64,000 nt of DNA, taken from Pseudomonas leptonychotis. GTDB taxonomy: Bacteria; Pseudomonadota; Gammaproteobacteria; Pseudomonadales; Pseudomonadaceae. Below, piece after piece: positions 26,114-33,927 of the stretch. The notes beneath the pieces are model-generated. The model ran no database searches and was not told the DNA's origin. It saw nothing but the letters and a program-made list of their open reading frames with translations. Made by a program: the position numbers and the translations under genes. Each line of letters begins with the position of its first letter. Within the stretch, counting starts at the first letter, position 1. The DNA lies in NCBI RefSeq assembly GCF_004920405.1, contig NZ_RFLV01000001.1, forward strand, positions 744,001-808,000. Direction: 5' to 3'.

Positions 26114-26140
26114 GCATCCAAGGATGCGGCATGATGCCGC
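26114..26140. repeat. Two overlapping palindromes in the rpsI-petA gap
   Basis: GCATCC-AA-GGATGC (26114-26127) and GCGGCAT-G-ATGCCGC (26126-26140) follow each other and share two bases. They lie between the rpsI terminator and the petA promoter and may be a short intergenic palindromic element. No coding sequence covers them. Confidence 0.55.
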
Positions 26141-26160
26141 AGCAGCAATAAGCACCCATA

Positions 26161-26197
26161 AAAAAACCCAGCTCCGAAAGGAAGCTGGGCTTTTTTT
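26161..26197 (-). terminator. Rho-independent terminator of rplM-rpsI
   Basis: On the minus strand the stem CCCAGCT/AGCTGGG is followed directly by seven T. It lies 17 bases after the rpsI stop. An A-rich left flank means it could also act weakly in the other direction. Confidence 0.9.
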
Positions 26198-26213
26198 GAA
26201 CGCAGGTCGCGAA

Positions 26214-26606
26214 TTAACGCTTGGAGTACTGCGGACGCTTACGCGCTTTACGCAGACCAACCTTCTTACGTTCAACTTCACGGGCATCGCGAGTCACGAA
26301 GCCAGCTTTACGCAGAGCAGGACGCAGAGCCTCGTCATAGTCCATCAGGGCGCGGGTGATACCGTGGCGGATTGCGCCAGCTTGACCACTTACGCCGCCA
26401 CCGATGACGGTAACGAAGATATCGAACTTCTCGGTCATCTCAACCAATTCCAGCGGCTGACGAACTACCATGCGGGCAGTTTCGCGACCGAAGAAACCGT
26501 CAAGAGTGCGGTTGTTGATGGAGATTTTGCCAGTACCCGCACGCAGGAAAACGCGAGCGGTTGAAGTCTTGCGACGGCCAGTGCCGTAATTTTGAGTCGC
26601 CGACAT
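26214..26606 (-). CDS. rpsI: 30S ribosomal protein S9
   Basis: 130 residues, the usual length. It starts [21 protein letters not shown] and ends with the very conserved KRPQYSKR tail, whose last residues reach the peptidyl-tRNA in the P site. The [19 protein letters not shown] segment is also diagnostic. It is co-transcribed with rplM, 14 bases upstream. Confidence 0.99.
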   Translation of the reverse strand: MSATQNYGTGRRKTSTARVFLRAGTGKISINNRTLDGFFGRETARMVVRQPLELVEMTEKFDIFVTVIGGGVSGQAGAIRHGITRALMDYDEALRPALRKAGFVTRDAREVERKKVGLRKARKRPQYSKR

Positions 26607-26620
26607 AATGAACTATTCCG

Positions 26621-27049
26621 TTAAAACTTCAGTTCTTGGGGCTGCTGAGCAGTATGTGGGTGTGCAGCGCCCGCATAGACTTTCAGCTTACGGTACATGT
26701 CGCGACCCAGCGGGTTCTTAGGCAGCATGCCTTTAACCGCGGTCTCGATCACGCGCTCAGGGGCTTTAGCGATCAGCTTTTCGAAGTTGATCGACTTGAT
26801 GCCGCCCGGGAAACCGGAGTGGGAGTAGTACATCTTGTCAGTGGTCTTAGCACCAGTAACGCGAATCTGCTCAGCATTGATGACAACGATGTAATCACCG
26901 GTATCAACGTGCGGAGTGTACTCAGGCTTGTGCTTGCCACGCAGACGACTCGCGATTTCGGTGGCCAGACGACCCAGGGTCTGACCTGCAGCGTCGACGA
27001 CGAACCAGTCGCGCTGAACTGTTTCCGGTTTAGCAGTAAAAGTTTTCAT
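26621..27049 (-). CDS. rplM: 50S ribosomal protein L13
   Basis: 142 residues beginning [20 protein letters not shown] with the conserved [27 protein letters not shown] region split over residues 26-48, and a C-terminal [12 protein letters not shown] motif. L13 is an early assembly protein of the large subunit. The standard rplM-rpsI pair is preserved. A sigma-70 promoter and a small perfect hairpin lie in the short leader upstream. Confidence 0.99.
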   Translation of the reverse strand: MKTFTAKPETVQRDWFVVDAAGQTLGRLATEIASRLRGKHKPEYTPHVDTGDYIVVINAEQIRVTGAKTTDKMYYSHSGFPGGIKSINFEKLIAKAPERVIETAVKGMLPKNPLGRDMYRKLKVYAGAAHPHTAQQPQELKF

Positions 27050-27060
27050 TCTTTATAGCC

Positions 27061-27076
27061 TCAGGGGCCGCCCTGA
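27061..27076 (-). promoter_or_regulatory. Hairpin in the rplM 5' leader
   Basis: TCAGGG-GCCG-CCCTGA is a perfect 6-base stem with a 4-base loop only about 11 bases before the rplM start codon, so it overlaps or borders the ribosome-binding region. It could be a translational control element; this is inference from position. Confidence 0.45.
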
Positions 27077-27091
27077 TAATTAAGACGGCGG

Positions 27092-27120
27092 ATCTTACTG
27101 AATAGTGCGTACTTTGACAA
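27092..27120 (-). promoter_or_regulatory. Sigma-70-like promoter of rplM-rpsI
   Basis: On the minus strand TTGTCA (27120-27115) and TAAGAT (27097-27092) are separated by exactly 17 bases. The leader to rplM would be about 35-40 bases and contains the TCAGGG hairpin. Confidence 0.7.
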
Positions 27121-27296
27121 GTCAAAGGCAGCCGAAAACAGGCGCTATCGGGGGCTCGGGTCAGCGCGTCCGTAATACGGCAAGATTCTTCGGCAAGCGG
27201 CGCATCACTTCCACTGCAGAAAGAGGTGCGCAATTATCCAGATTATGTGAAAAATATCAACACGATTGTGCAACCCCACCATAAAAGGAGCATTTA

Positions 27297-28334
27297 ATGG
27301 ATTACCGCCGACTTGGTCGCACAGACATTAAGGTCAGCAGCATCTGCCTTGGCAGCATGACCTGGGGCGAGCAAAACAACGCTCAAGAAGGCATGGCACA
27401 GATTGAGCGCGCCAAATCTTATGGGGTAAATTTCCTCGATACGGCCGAGATGTACCCGGTACCACCACGCGCCGAAACCTACAGCAAGACCGAACAGATC
27501 ATTGGTGACTATTTCAAGCAGCGTGGTGATCGCGCCGATTGGGTGCTAGCCAGCAAAATTGCCGGACCCGGCAATGGCATCGGCTATATCCGCGGCGGCC
27601 AGCTCAAGCACAACCGCGAACACATAGCTGCAGCCCTGGATGCCAGCCTCAAACGCCTGCAAACCGATTGGATCGACCTCTATCAGCTGCATTGGCCGGA
27701 GCGCCCCACCAATTATTTCGGTCAGCTCGGCTACCACCATCAAGACAGCGACTTCACGCCGTTAGAAGAAACCCTTGAAGCGCTCGATGAGCAGGTCAAA
27801 GCCGGCAAAATTCGCCACATCGGCCTGTCCAATGAAACCCCCTGGGGTACCATGAAATTCCTGCAACTGGCCGAGCAACGCGGCTGGCCACGCAGCGTAT
27901 CGATCCAGAACCCCTACAACCTACTTAACCGCAGTTTCGAAGTGGGCCTGGCAGAAATCGCCATTCGCGAGCAATGCGGGCTGCTGGCTTACTCACCACT
28001 GGCTTTCGGCATGCTTTCCGGCAAGTACGCAAACGGCGCCCGCCCGGCTAATGCGCGCATCAGCCTGTTCAGCCGTTTTACCCGCTACACCAACCCGGAG
28101 ACAGAAAGCGCCTGTGCACGCTACGTCGCCCTGGCGCGCGAACATGGCCTGGACCCGGTGCAAATGGCCTTGGCGTTTGTAACTGCGCAACCTTTTGTCA
28201 CCAGCAATATCATTGGCGCGACGACCATGGAGCAACTCGATAGCAACCTGGCCAGCAGCGAACTCACGCTGAGCGCAGAGGTATTGAGCGCAATCGAGGC
28301 CATCCATAAAACCCAACCCAACCCCGCCCCCTAA
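27297..28334 (+). CDS. Aldo/keto reductase (Tas-like)
   Basis: 345 residues. The start MDYRRLGRTDIKVSSICLGSMTWG, the FLDTAEMYPVPP segment (catalytic Asp and Tyr of the family), LQTDWIDLYQLHWPERP with the conserved His region and the GLSNETPWG motif match the Tas subgroup of aldo/keto reductases, NADPH-dependent (beta/alpha)8 barrels. Substrate is not deducible. AAAAGGAG 6 bases upstream of the ATG is a strong ribosome site. The gene is divergent from rplM and ends in its own terminator. Confidence 0.93.
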   Translation: MDYRRLGRTDIKVSSICLGSMTWGEQNNAQEGMAQIERAKSYGVNFLDTAEMYPVPPRAETYSKTEQIIGDYFKQRGDRADWVLASKIAGPGNGIGYIRGGQLKHNREHIAAALDASLKRLQTDWIDLYQLHWPERPTNYFGQLGYHHQDSDFTPLEETLEALDEQVKAGKIRHIGLSNETPWGTMKFLQLAEQRGWPRSVSIQNPYNLLNRSFEVGLAEIAIREQCGLLAYSPLAFGMLSGKYANGARPANARISLFSRFTRYTNPETESACARYVALAREHGLDPVQMALAFVTAQPFVTSNIIGATTMEQLDSNLASSELTLSAEVLSAIEAIHKTQPNPAP

Positions 28335-28349
28335 CAGATAGAGCCCAAC

Positions 28350-28377
28350 AAAAAGCCCGGCAATAGCCGGGCTTTTT
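28350..28377. terminator. Bidirectional terminator between the reductase and the acyl-CoA dehydrogenase
   Basis: AAAAAGCCCGGC-AATA-GCCGGGCTTTTT is a perfect stem with an A run on the left and a T run on the right; the two flanking genes converge on it. Confidence 0.93.
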
Positions 28378-28390
28378 GATCAGCCGCGAA

Positions 28391-29527
28391 TCACAACGAG
28401 CGCGCGATGATCTCTTTCATGATCTCGTTGGTACCGGCATAAATGCGCTGCACCCGTGCATCCGCCCAGGCCCGCGCCACCGGGTACTCCCACATATAGC
28501 CGTAGCCGCCGTGCAGCTGCACGCACTCATCGAGCACCTTGCACTGCAGGTCGGTGCCCCAGTACTTGAGCATCGCGGCCGTCGGCACATCCAGCTTACC
28601 CTCAAGGTGCAGCTCCAGGCAGCGATCGACAAATACCCGGCCGATCTGAATTTCGGTGGCCATTTCCGCCAGCTTGAAGCGGGTGTTCTGGAAATCGCCA
28701 ATCGGCTTGCCGAACGCTTTGCGCTCACGGGTGTACTCCAGCGTCCACTGCAGCGCCGCCTCGGCCGAGGACAAGGCACCGATACCGACGGTCAGACGCT
28801 CCTGTGGCAGCTCCTGCATCAGGTAGGCGAAGCCCATGCCAGCCTGCCCCAGCAGGTTTTCCTTGGGTACGCGTACGTCTTGAAAGAACAGCTCGGAGGT
28901 GTCTTGCGCCTTCATGCCGACTTTCTCCAGGCGCTTGCCTTTGGAGAAGCCTGGTGTATTGGCTTCGACGAGAAACAGGCTGGTGCCCTTGGCGCCGGCT
29001 TTCGGGTCAGTCTTGGCCACCACAATTACCAGATCAGCGAGAAAGCCGTTGGTGATAAAGGTCTTCGAGCCGTTGATCACATACTCGTCGCCGTCTAGCA
29101 CCGCAGTGGTTTTAACGCCCTGCAGATCGGAGCCTGCACCCGGCTCGGTCATCGCGATGGCGGTGACCATTTCTCCGGAGACCAGCTTGGGCAAATACTT
29201 GAGCTTCAGCGCCTCAGAACCGTAATGCAGGATGTAAGGCGCAACGATGTCGGAGTGCAGGGAGAAGCCGATGCCGGTGAGACCAAGACGACCTACTTCC
29301 TCAATCACCACGGTGCTGTAAAGAAAGTCCGCCGCCATGCCGCCGTACTCTTCCGGGATATGCGAGCAGAGCATGCCGGCCTCTCCCGCCTTGCTCCACA
29401 ACGCACGATCGATGTGGCCGTCCTTCTCCCATTGCGCATGAAAAGGCACGGCTTCCTGCTCAAGAAACTTGCGTACGCTGTCGCGAAACTGCTCGTGCTC
29501 GGAGCTGAAAATCGTTCTGGGGATCAT
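28391..29527 (-). CDS. Acyl-CoA dehydrogenase
   Basis: 378 residues from the ATG at 29527 (MIPRTIFSSEHEQFRDSVRKF), which has an AGCAGGTG ribosome site; the frame is open to 29578. It is an FAD enzyme that introduces the alpha-beta double bond in acyl-CoA. Motifs are AMTEPGAGSDLQGVKT, INGSKTFITNGFLADLVI, the RVFVDRCLELH region and near the C-terminus QRIYAGTNEIMKEIIARSL. The catalytic Glu candidate is in the YAGTNEIM stretch or just before it. Chain-length preference is unknown. A 16-base dyad lies in its promoter region. Confidence 0.95.
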   Translation of the reverse strand: MIPRTIFSSEHEQFRDSVRKFLEQEAVPFHAQWEKDGHIDRALWSKAGEAGMLCSHIPEEYGGMAADFLYSTVVIEEVGRLGLTGIGFSLHSDIVAPYILHYGSEALKLKYLPKLVSGEMVTAIAMTEPGAGSDLQGVKTTAVLDGDEYVINGSKTFITNGFLADLVIVVAKTDPKAGAKGTSLFLVEANTPGFSKGKRLEKVGMKAQDTSELFFQDVRVPKENLLGQAGMGFAYLMQELPQERLTVGIGALSSAEAALQWTLEYTRERKAFGKPIGDFQNTRFKLAEMATEIQIGRVFVDRCLELHLEGKLDVPTAAMLKYWGTDLQCKVLDECVQLHGGYGYMWEYPVARAWADARVQRIYAGTNEIMKEIIARSL

Positions 29528-29574
29528 GGCAACACCTGCTGAATAGGGCGATTTAAAAGTGGCCTCGACTTTAG

Positions 29575-29590
29575 CCAAGCAAACGCTTGG
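29575..29590. promoter_or_regulatory. 16-base dyad, candidate operator
   Basis: CCAAGC-AAAC-GCTTGG is a perfect inverted repeat in the divergent gap between the acyl-CoA dehydrogenase and the GlxA-like regulator. Such short dyads upstream of acyl-CoA dehydrogenase genes are often bound by TetR-type repressors. No TetR gene is adjacent, so the binder is unknown. Confidence 0.55.
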
Positions 29591-29668
29591 TTACACTGGA
29601 CACAAGCGCCAATAAATAAGACGATCCAGCCAACTCATGACCACTTAGCCTTAACAAGAACAGTATCT

Positions 29669-30673
29669 ATGTCTATTCAGTCATCCGCGCCGCTGCGCCG
29701 CGTCAGTATTCTTGCCACCGAAGGCGTGTTCGCCTCCACCCTGATGCAAGCCAAGGACTTCTTCCACATGGCCAGCCTGCGCTTCGGCAAGCAGCAGGGC
29801 TTGGGCCTGACCCCGACATTCGAGATTCTCCTGGTCAGCCCGGACGGACAACCCGTACGCAGTTTCAGCGATGTGTTGATCCCGGTTGATGGCGCGCTGG
29901 GGGATGCCGACGTCATCATCCTGCCGGCGTTTTGGGATGACTTCGACGCTCTCTGCCAGCGCCATCCACAGGTGCTCAGTTGGCTGAAACAGCGTCACGC
30001 CGCCGGCAGCGCGATCTGCGGTGAAGCCACCGGGGTTTTCTGGATGGCCCAGGCCGGCCTACTCGACGGCAAGGAAGCGACTACTTACTGGCGCTTCTTC
30101 AACGAATTCACCGAGCGCTTCCCCAAGGTGTTGCTTAACCAAGAGAAGCACCTGTCCGATGCCGACAACCTGTATTGCGCCGGCGGCACCACCTCAGCCT
30201 GCGACCTGTACATCTATTTGATCGAACGCTTCTGCGGGGCCAACGTGGCCCAAGGCGTAGCCCGCGATATCCTTTATGAAGTGCAGCGCAATTACGCCCC
30301 CGGACGCATCGGGTTTGGCGGACAGAAGCTGCACCACGACATGACGGTCCTACAGATCCAGCAGTGGCTGGAAGACCACTTCGCGGACAAATTCCGTTTC
30401 GAGGATGTCGCCCGCGAACACGGCATGAGCATCCGCAACTTTATGCGCCGCTTCCAGACGGCCACCGGTGATAAGCCGCTGCACTACCTGCAGCGACTGC
30501 GCATCGAAACCGCCAAAGGCCTGCTCAGCGCCACCCGCAAAAGCATCAAAACCATCAGCTATGAGGTGGGTTACGACGATGCCAGCTTCTTCGCCCGCCT
30601 GTTTCGTCAGCACACGGAACTGTCCCCCAACCAGTACCGCCGCCAGTTCCAACACAAGGACAGCCATGCTTAA
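29669..30673 (+). CDS. GlxA-like transcriptional regulator (DJ-1/PfpI plus AraC HTH)
   Basis: 334 residues. Residues about 8-190 have the DJ-1/PfpI fold (RRVSILATEGVFAS, DADVIILPAFWDDF, AICGEATGVFWMAQAGLLDG) and residues about 235-325 are an AraC-type double helix-turn-helix (VAREHGMSIRNFMRRFQTATG and ISYEVGYDDASFFARLFRQHT). Members of this group regulate amine or amino acid catabolism, but the ligand is not visible here. It is divergent from the acyl-CoA dehydrogenase across a gap with a dyad. The ribosome site is weak. Confidence 0.92.
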   Translation: MSIQSSAPLRRVSILATEGVFASTLMQAKDFFHMASLRFGKQQGLGLTPTFEILLVSPDGQPVRSFSDVLIPVDGALGDADVIILPAFWDDFDALCQRHPQVLSWLKQRHAAGSAICGEATGVFWMAQAGLLDGKEATTYWRFFNEFTERFPKVLLNQEKHLSDADNLYCAGGTTSACDLYIYLIERFCGANVAQGVARDILYEVQRNYAPGRIGFGGQKLHHDMTVLQIQQWLEDHFADKFRFEDVAREHGMSIRNFMRRFQTATGDKPLHYLQRLRIETAKGLLSATRKSIKTISYEVGYDDASFFARLFRQHTELSPNQYRRQFQHKDSHA

Positions 30674-30792
30674 GGTCGGCGCGGGATCGCAGCCGCAGAA
30701 CTGAAAAGCCGCGCAACTCATCCTTGGATGGGTGGGACGCGGGCGGCAGCCCTCTATGATCGACGCATACTTACAACAATCAGGTCATCGCC

Positions 30793-31758
30793 ATGCGCCG
30801 CACATTTATTGCCTTACTTGCCGCCTGCAGCTTCAGCGCAATCGCCGCCGACAACTGGCAACCTTTCCCCTACGACCAAAGCACCTACGACTATTCGGGC
30901 GATAAACTGCGACAGGCTTGGCCTCAACTGACCCGAGGATTTGGCACCGACTACCCCTTCCCCGACACCGACTGGGTGGTGACCATGGCCACCAGCCACC
31001 CTCAGGCGCTGGAAAAAACCGTAATGGCCAATACCGGCTTTACCGGCAAACCGGAAGAAGCCGAGGTCTACGCGGCCAAACTGCAAGACGTGTGGCGCTT
31101 GATGTTTCGTGGGGATTTCGCTGAGGCCAAACAACAAGGCCTGGCCTTGGGCGTGGGTGGGCAAGTTCCGGCGATGTTCGCCCAAGTGGTCTACGCCATG
31201 TTTCTGGTGCCCGACCAGGCTGAGAAGCACAAGCTGCTGGAAGAGGTGATCAGCTACACCGACCAGGCCGGCGAACTGGTGCAAGCCGATACCGTGGCGC
31301 AATTCGGTCGGGTATACGCCAAGGCGCGCCTGGGCGAAGAACTGTCGGTGCCGGTCGTGCTCAAGCGCGGTTATACCTCGCAAATCCCTGATGAACTCAA
31401 GACGCTGCTCGCCAAACATCCACAGCAGCCATTCGCCCTGGCCTTATATGGCGGTTATGAAGCCGGCGTTATCCGCAAGGTCGGCAAAATGGTCGGGCGC
31501 ATGACCTACGGCGTCAGTGCGGACAATATGGAGACGTATTTCAGCCGCAGCTTCAAAGCCCAGGACAACCTGCCGATCGGTCATTACGAATACGCCAACG
31601 CCCTGACCTATGTGTACGGCGACGATGAACAGGCCAAAGCCCTGCAACACCTCAAGCGCGCTGTGGCGATCAAACCAATCAACGCCATGGAGGCCTTGGA
31701 AGTGGCTCATGCGCAGAAGATGCTTGCTCAGTTTGAGCAAAAATTAGCGCACAACTGA
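30793..31758 (+). CDS. Secreted protein of unknown function
   Basis: 321 residues. A signal peptide (MRRTFIALLAACSFSAIAA) is followed by a mostly helical chain. The C-terminal third, including YEYANALTYVYGDDEQAKALQHLKRAVAIKP and NAMEALEVAHAQKMLAQFE, looks like one or two TPR-type helix pairs. I do not recognise a catalytic motif. The DYPFPDTDWVV stretch and several aromatic residues lie in the N-terminal part. A strong terminator follows the stop, so it is probably a single-gene unit. Likely periplasmic. Confidence 0.85.
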   Translation: MRRTFIALLAACSFSAIAADNWQPFPYDQSTYDYSGDKLRQAWPQLTRGFGTDYPFPDTDWVVTMATSHPQALEKTVMANTGFTGKPEEAEVYAAKLQDVWRLMFRGDFAEAKQQGLALGVGGQVPAMFAQVVYAMFLVPDQAEKHKLLEEVISYTDQAGELVQADTVAQFGRVYAKARLGEELSVPVVLKRGYTSQIPDELKTLLAKHPQQPFALALYGGYEAGVIRKVGKMVGRMTYGVSADNMETYFSRSFKAQDNLPIGHYEYANALTYVYGDDEQAKALQHLKRAVAIKPINAMEALEVAHAQKMLAQFEQKLAHN

Positions 31759-31773
31759 GTCATGCCAGAACGC

Positions 31774-31800
31774 AAAAGGCTGCCCATAGGCAGCCTTTTT
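31774..31800. terminator. Rho-independent terminator
   Basis: AAAAGGCTGCC-CATA-GGCAGCCTTTTT: perfect stem with A run to the left and T run to the right. It ends the plus-strand secreted-protein gene and may also stop the convergent small gene at 31819-31995. Confidence 0.92.
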
Positions 31801-31818
31801 ATTTTACCGCCGCCCTCA

Positions 31819-31995
31819 TCAGACCTTGTCGCGTTCCAGCGGCTCCAGTTGCACCCACAACGCCTGCGCTTCCTCGCTCAGCGTGGCGTAACTGCGGATA
31901 TCGCCACTGCGCTGAGCCTGCATGGCTTCTTCCAACTTGGCGCTGTATTGCTTGCGTAACTTCTTCGCGGGATCGTTTTTAAACAAACCGAACAT
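31819..31995 (-). CDS. DUF6435-like small protein
   Basis: 58 residues, starting MFGLFKNDPAKKLRKQYSAK and continuing LEEAMQAQRSGDIRSYATLS to the end EPLERDKV. It is highly charged and probably a single long helical hairpin. The sequence matches my memory of the DUF6435 family of small pseudomonad proteins; no function is known. A run of ribosome-site-like GAGGCAG lies upstream of the ATG. It converges on the terminator at 31774-31800. Confidence 0.8.
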   Translation of the reverse strand: MFGLFKNDPAKKLRKQYSAKLEEAMQAQRSGDIRSYATLSEEAQALWVQLEPLERDKV

Positions 31996-32112
31996 GCTTG
32001 CTGCCTCTGCCGAGAAAAGACGCTGGGATAAGCGCCGAGCCAGCTTAATCGAACCGTGCGCGCAGCTTGGCGCGCAGGTGTAACAAGGTGCTAAGGAACA
32101 AAGACCTAGGCT

Positions 32113-32745
32113 CTAAGCCCTGCTGAAGTTGTGCTCGCGAAGGTTCTGTAATGCCTGCGCCATCTTGGCTGCAGGCACCCGCTGCAGGGTGCAGAGCAAC
32201 TCGTGGGAAATCTCAGCAATGCCATGGCGCTCGCGCAGCAGCGTCGCCATAAAGCAGGTCAAGTTGGCCGCCATTTCCGCATCGGCCAAAGCCCGGTGCG
32301 CCTTGCCGGTGTCCGGCAAACCAGCCCAACGGTTGAGGTTGCCCAGTTTATGGCTAGGCGCCAGCGGCAGCAGACGGCGCGATAACAATAAGGAGCAAGC
32401 AAATGGCTGCACGCGCTGACGGCTGATCAGCGCCAATTCGGCGTCCCAGAACTTCTGGTCGAAACTGGCGTTATGCGCCAGCAGCGGACGCTCGCCGACG
32501 AACTCTGCCACCTCCTGCATCACCTGCGCAGCGGGCGGAGCCGTACGCAACATGGCATTGCTGATACCGGTGAGCTGTTCAATAAACGGCGGCACCCAGG
32601 CTCCGCTGTTCATTAAGCTTTGGTAGCGCGCGACGATTCGACCATCCTCGACGATCACCACACCAATTTCAGTGGCGCGTGCTTGCTGGGCCGGCGACAT
32701 GCCAGTGGTTTCAAAGTCGAGTACGGCGATGGAATCTGCAAGCAT
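32113..32745 (-). CDS. 3'-5' exonuclease, DnaQ-like DEDDh family
   Basis: 210 residues. Exo I is AVLDFETTG (Asp and Glu), Exo II falls around LLAHNASFDQKFWD, and Exo III reads KAHRALADAEMAA with the His of the DEDDh class. The family removes 3' nucleotides from DNA or RNA; stand-alone members may edit or process nucleic acids, but the substrate here is unknown. The C-terminal 40 residues after the nuclease core are helical. The gene starts 3 bases after a NYN-domain gene on the same strand, so two nuclease-fold proteins are co-transcribed. Confidence 0.92.
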   Translation of the reverse strand: MLADSIAVLDFETTGMSPAQQARATEIGVVIVEDGRIVARYQSLMNSGAWVPPFIEQLTGISNAMLRTAPPAAQVMQEVAEFVGERPLLAHNASFDQKFWDAELALISRQRVQPFACSLLLSRRLLPLAPSHKLGNLNRWAGLPDTGKAHRALADAEMAANLTCFMATLLRERHGIAEISHELLCTLQRVPAAKMAQALQNLREHNFSRA

Positions 32746-32748
32746 TGA

Positions 32749-33228
32749 TTAGTTTCTCAGCAACAAGCTGCCTTCAATCGGTACATAACGGCTGGCGGCG
32801 CGCACCAACGATTGCGCGGTCAGCCCCGGCACACCATAGGCGACAGCCTCAACCCCATGGCTGCTGCGAATTTTCTCCAGCAGCAGGTCAAAGTCACCAT
32901 CGCCCGAGGCCAGCACCACCTCATCGACCCGCGAGGCGACATCCATGATATCGATGGTAATACCCACGTCCCAATCGCCCTTCGCCGAGCCATCGCTGCG
33001 CTGGATAAAGGGTTTGAGCTTCACGGTAAAACCGAGGTTGCGCAGGATCTGCTGAAACTGTTGCTGCTTCTGATCGCCGCGGTCGATGGCATACGCGTAC
33101 GCTTCGACAATCTGCCCATGCTGGCTGATATCGGCCCACAGCGCGGCGTAGTTGAAATGACAACCATAGGCCTGACGCACGGTGTAATAGAGGTTCTGTA
33201 CATCGGCGAATACGGCGATCTTCTTCAC
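32749..33228 (-). CDS. NYN domain protein (LabA/DUF88 family)
   Basis: 159 residues from a GTG start with AGGA 6 bases upstream. The PIN-like NYN fold is seen in VFADVQNLYYTVRQ (first acidic residue), KGDWDVGITIDIMD and LASGDGDFDLLLEKI, together supplying the metal-binding Asp residues. The fold suggests RNase activity, but none is proven for close relatives. It is followed after 3 bases by the DEDDh exonuclease gene; the pairing hints at shared nucleic-acid processing. No antitoxin-like partner is adjacent. Confidence 0.9.
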   Translation of the reverse strand: MKKIAVFADVQNLYYTVRQAYGCHFNYAALWADISQHGQIVEAYAYAIDRGDQKQQQFQQILRNLGFTVKLKPFIQRSDGSAKGDWDVGITIDIMDVASRVDEVVLASGDGDFDLLLEKIRSSHGVEAVAYGVPGLTAQSLVRAASRYVPIEGSLLLRN

Positions 33229-33318
33229 CGGTAATCCTCATCATGCGGCTGACGGGCAGAAAGCCCTCAGGTTAAAGTCAGCGCGCAGTATGCCAGCCCA
33301 CAGCCAAGGACGGTCGAA

Positions 33319-33894
33319 ATGCATCCACACCCGAACGAGACGCCCGCACTGCTGATCATCGATATGCAGCAAGGCATCCAGCGCGTTAGCACGCCGCGCA
33401 ACAACCCAGGCGCCGAAGTTTGCATCGCTCAGCTGCTGGAATACTGGCGCAGTGCGGGCTGGCCAGTGGTACATATCCGTCATATTTCACGCCAGGCCGA
33501 CTCGGTGTTTGCCCCAGGGCAACGTGGCGCGCTATTCCAACCAGCACTGGCGCCATGGCCTACCGAACAGGTATTCGAAAAGAACGTGACCGACGCCTTT
33601 ACCCACAGTGGCCTTGAGCGCTGGCTACATGCCCGTACTATTCGTCGCGTGGTCATAGCCGGGGTGGCCAGTGAGAATTCGGTCGAAGCCACCGCCCGCA
33701 GCGCCAGCTGCCTGGGCTTTATCACCCAAGTGGTGGCGGATGCTTGCTACACCTTCGATAAAACTGACTATCACGGGCAACTGCGCAGTGCCGATGAGGT
33801 GCATGCCATGGCCATGGCTAACTTGCGTGATGAATATGCCGAGGTGCTTAGCAGTGCGGATCTGTTTGGCGCGTTATTGGGAACGGCCTGCTAG
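33319..33894 (+). CDS. Isochorismatase-family hydrolase with Ser in the nucleophile position
   Basis: 191 residues. The fold is clear from LLIIDMQQGIQ (Asp15) and VFEKNVTDAF (Lys89), two members of the usual Asp-Lys-Cys triad. The third segment reads VVIAGVASENSVEATARSA, placing Ser121 where the catalytic Cys normally is. A C-terminal FDKTDYHGQLRSADEVHAMAMANL is characteristic of a subgroup that I recall also having Asn-Ser-Val-Glu here, so this may be normal for the subgroup rather than decay. Substrate unknown. It is followed by a YciC-like gene on the same strand. Confidence 0.88.
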   Translation: MHPHPNETPALLIIDMQQGIQRVSTPRNNPGAEVCIAQLLEYWRSAGWPVVHIRHISRQADSVFAPGQRGALFQPALAPWPTEQVFEKNVTDAFTHSGLERWLHARTIRRVVIAGVASENSVEATARSASCLGFITQVVADACYTFDKTDYHGQLRSADEVHAMAMANLRDEYAEVLSSADLFGALLGTAC

Positions 33895-33927
33895 AGTGCG
33901 AGCCTGAGTTCGAGTCCGACTTACCCC

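Noticed and set aside
32749..33228. NYN-domain gene as a toxin of a toxin-antitoxin pair
   Set aside because: No small antitoxin-like gene is adjacent; the partner is an exonuclease of ordinary size.
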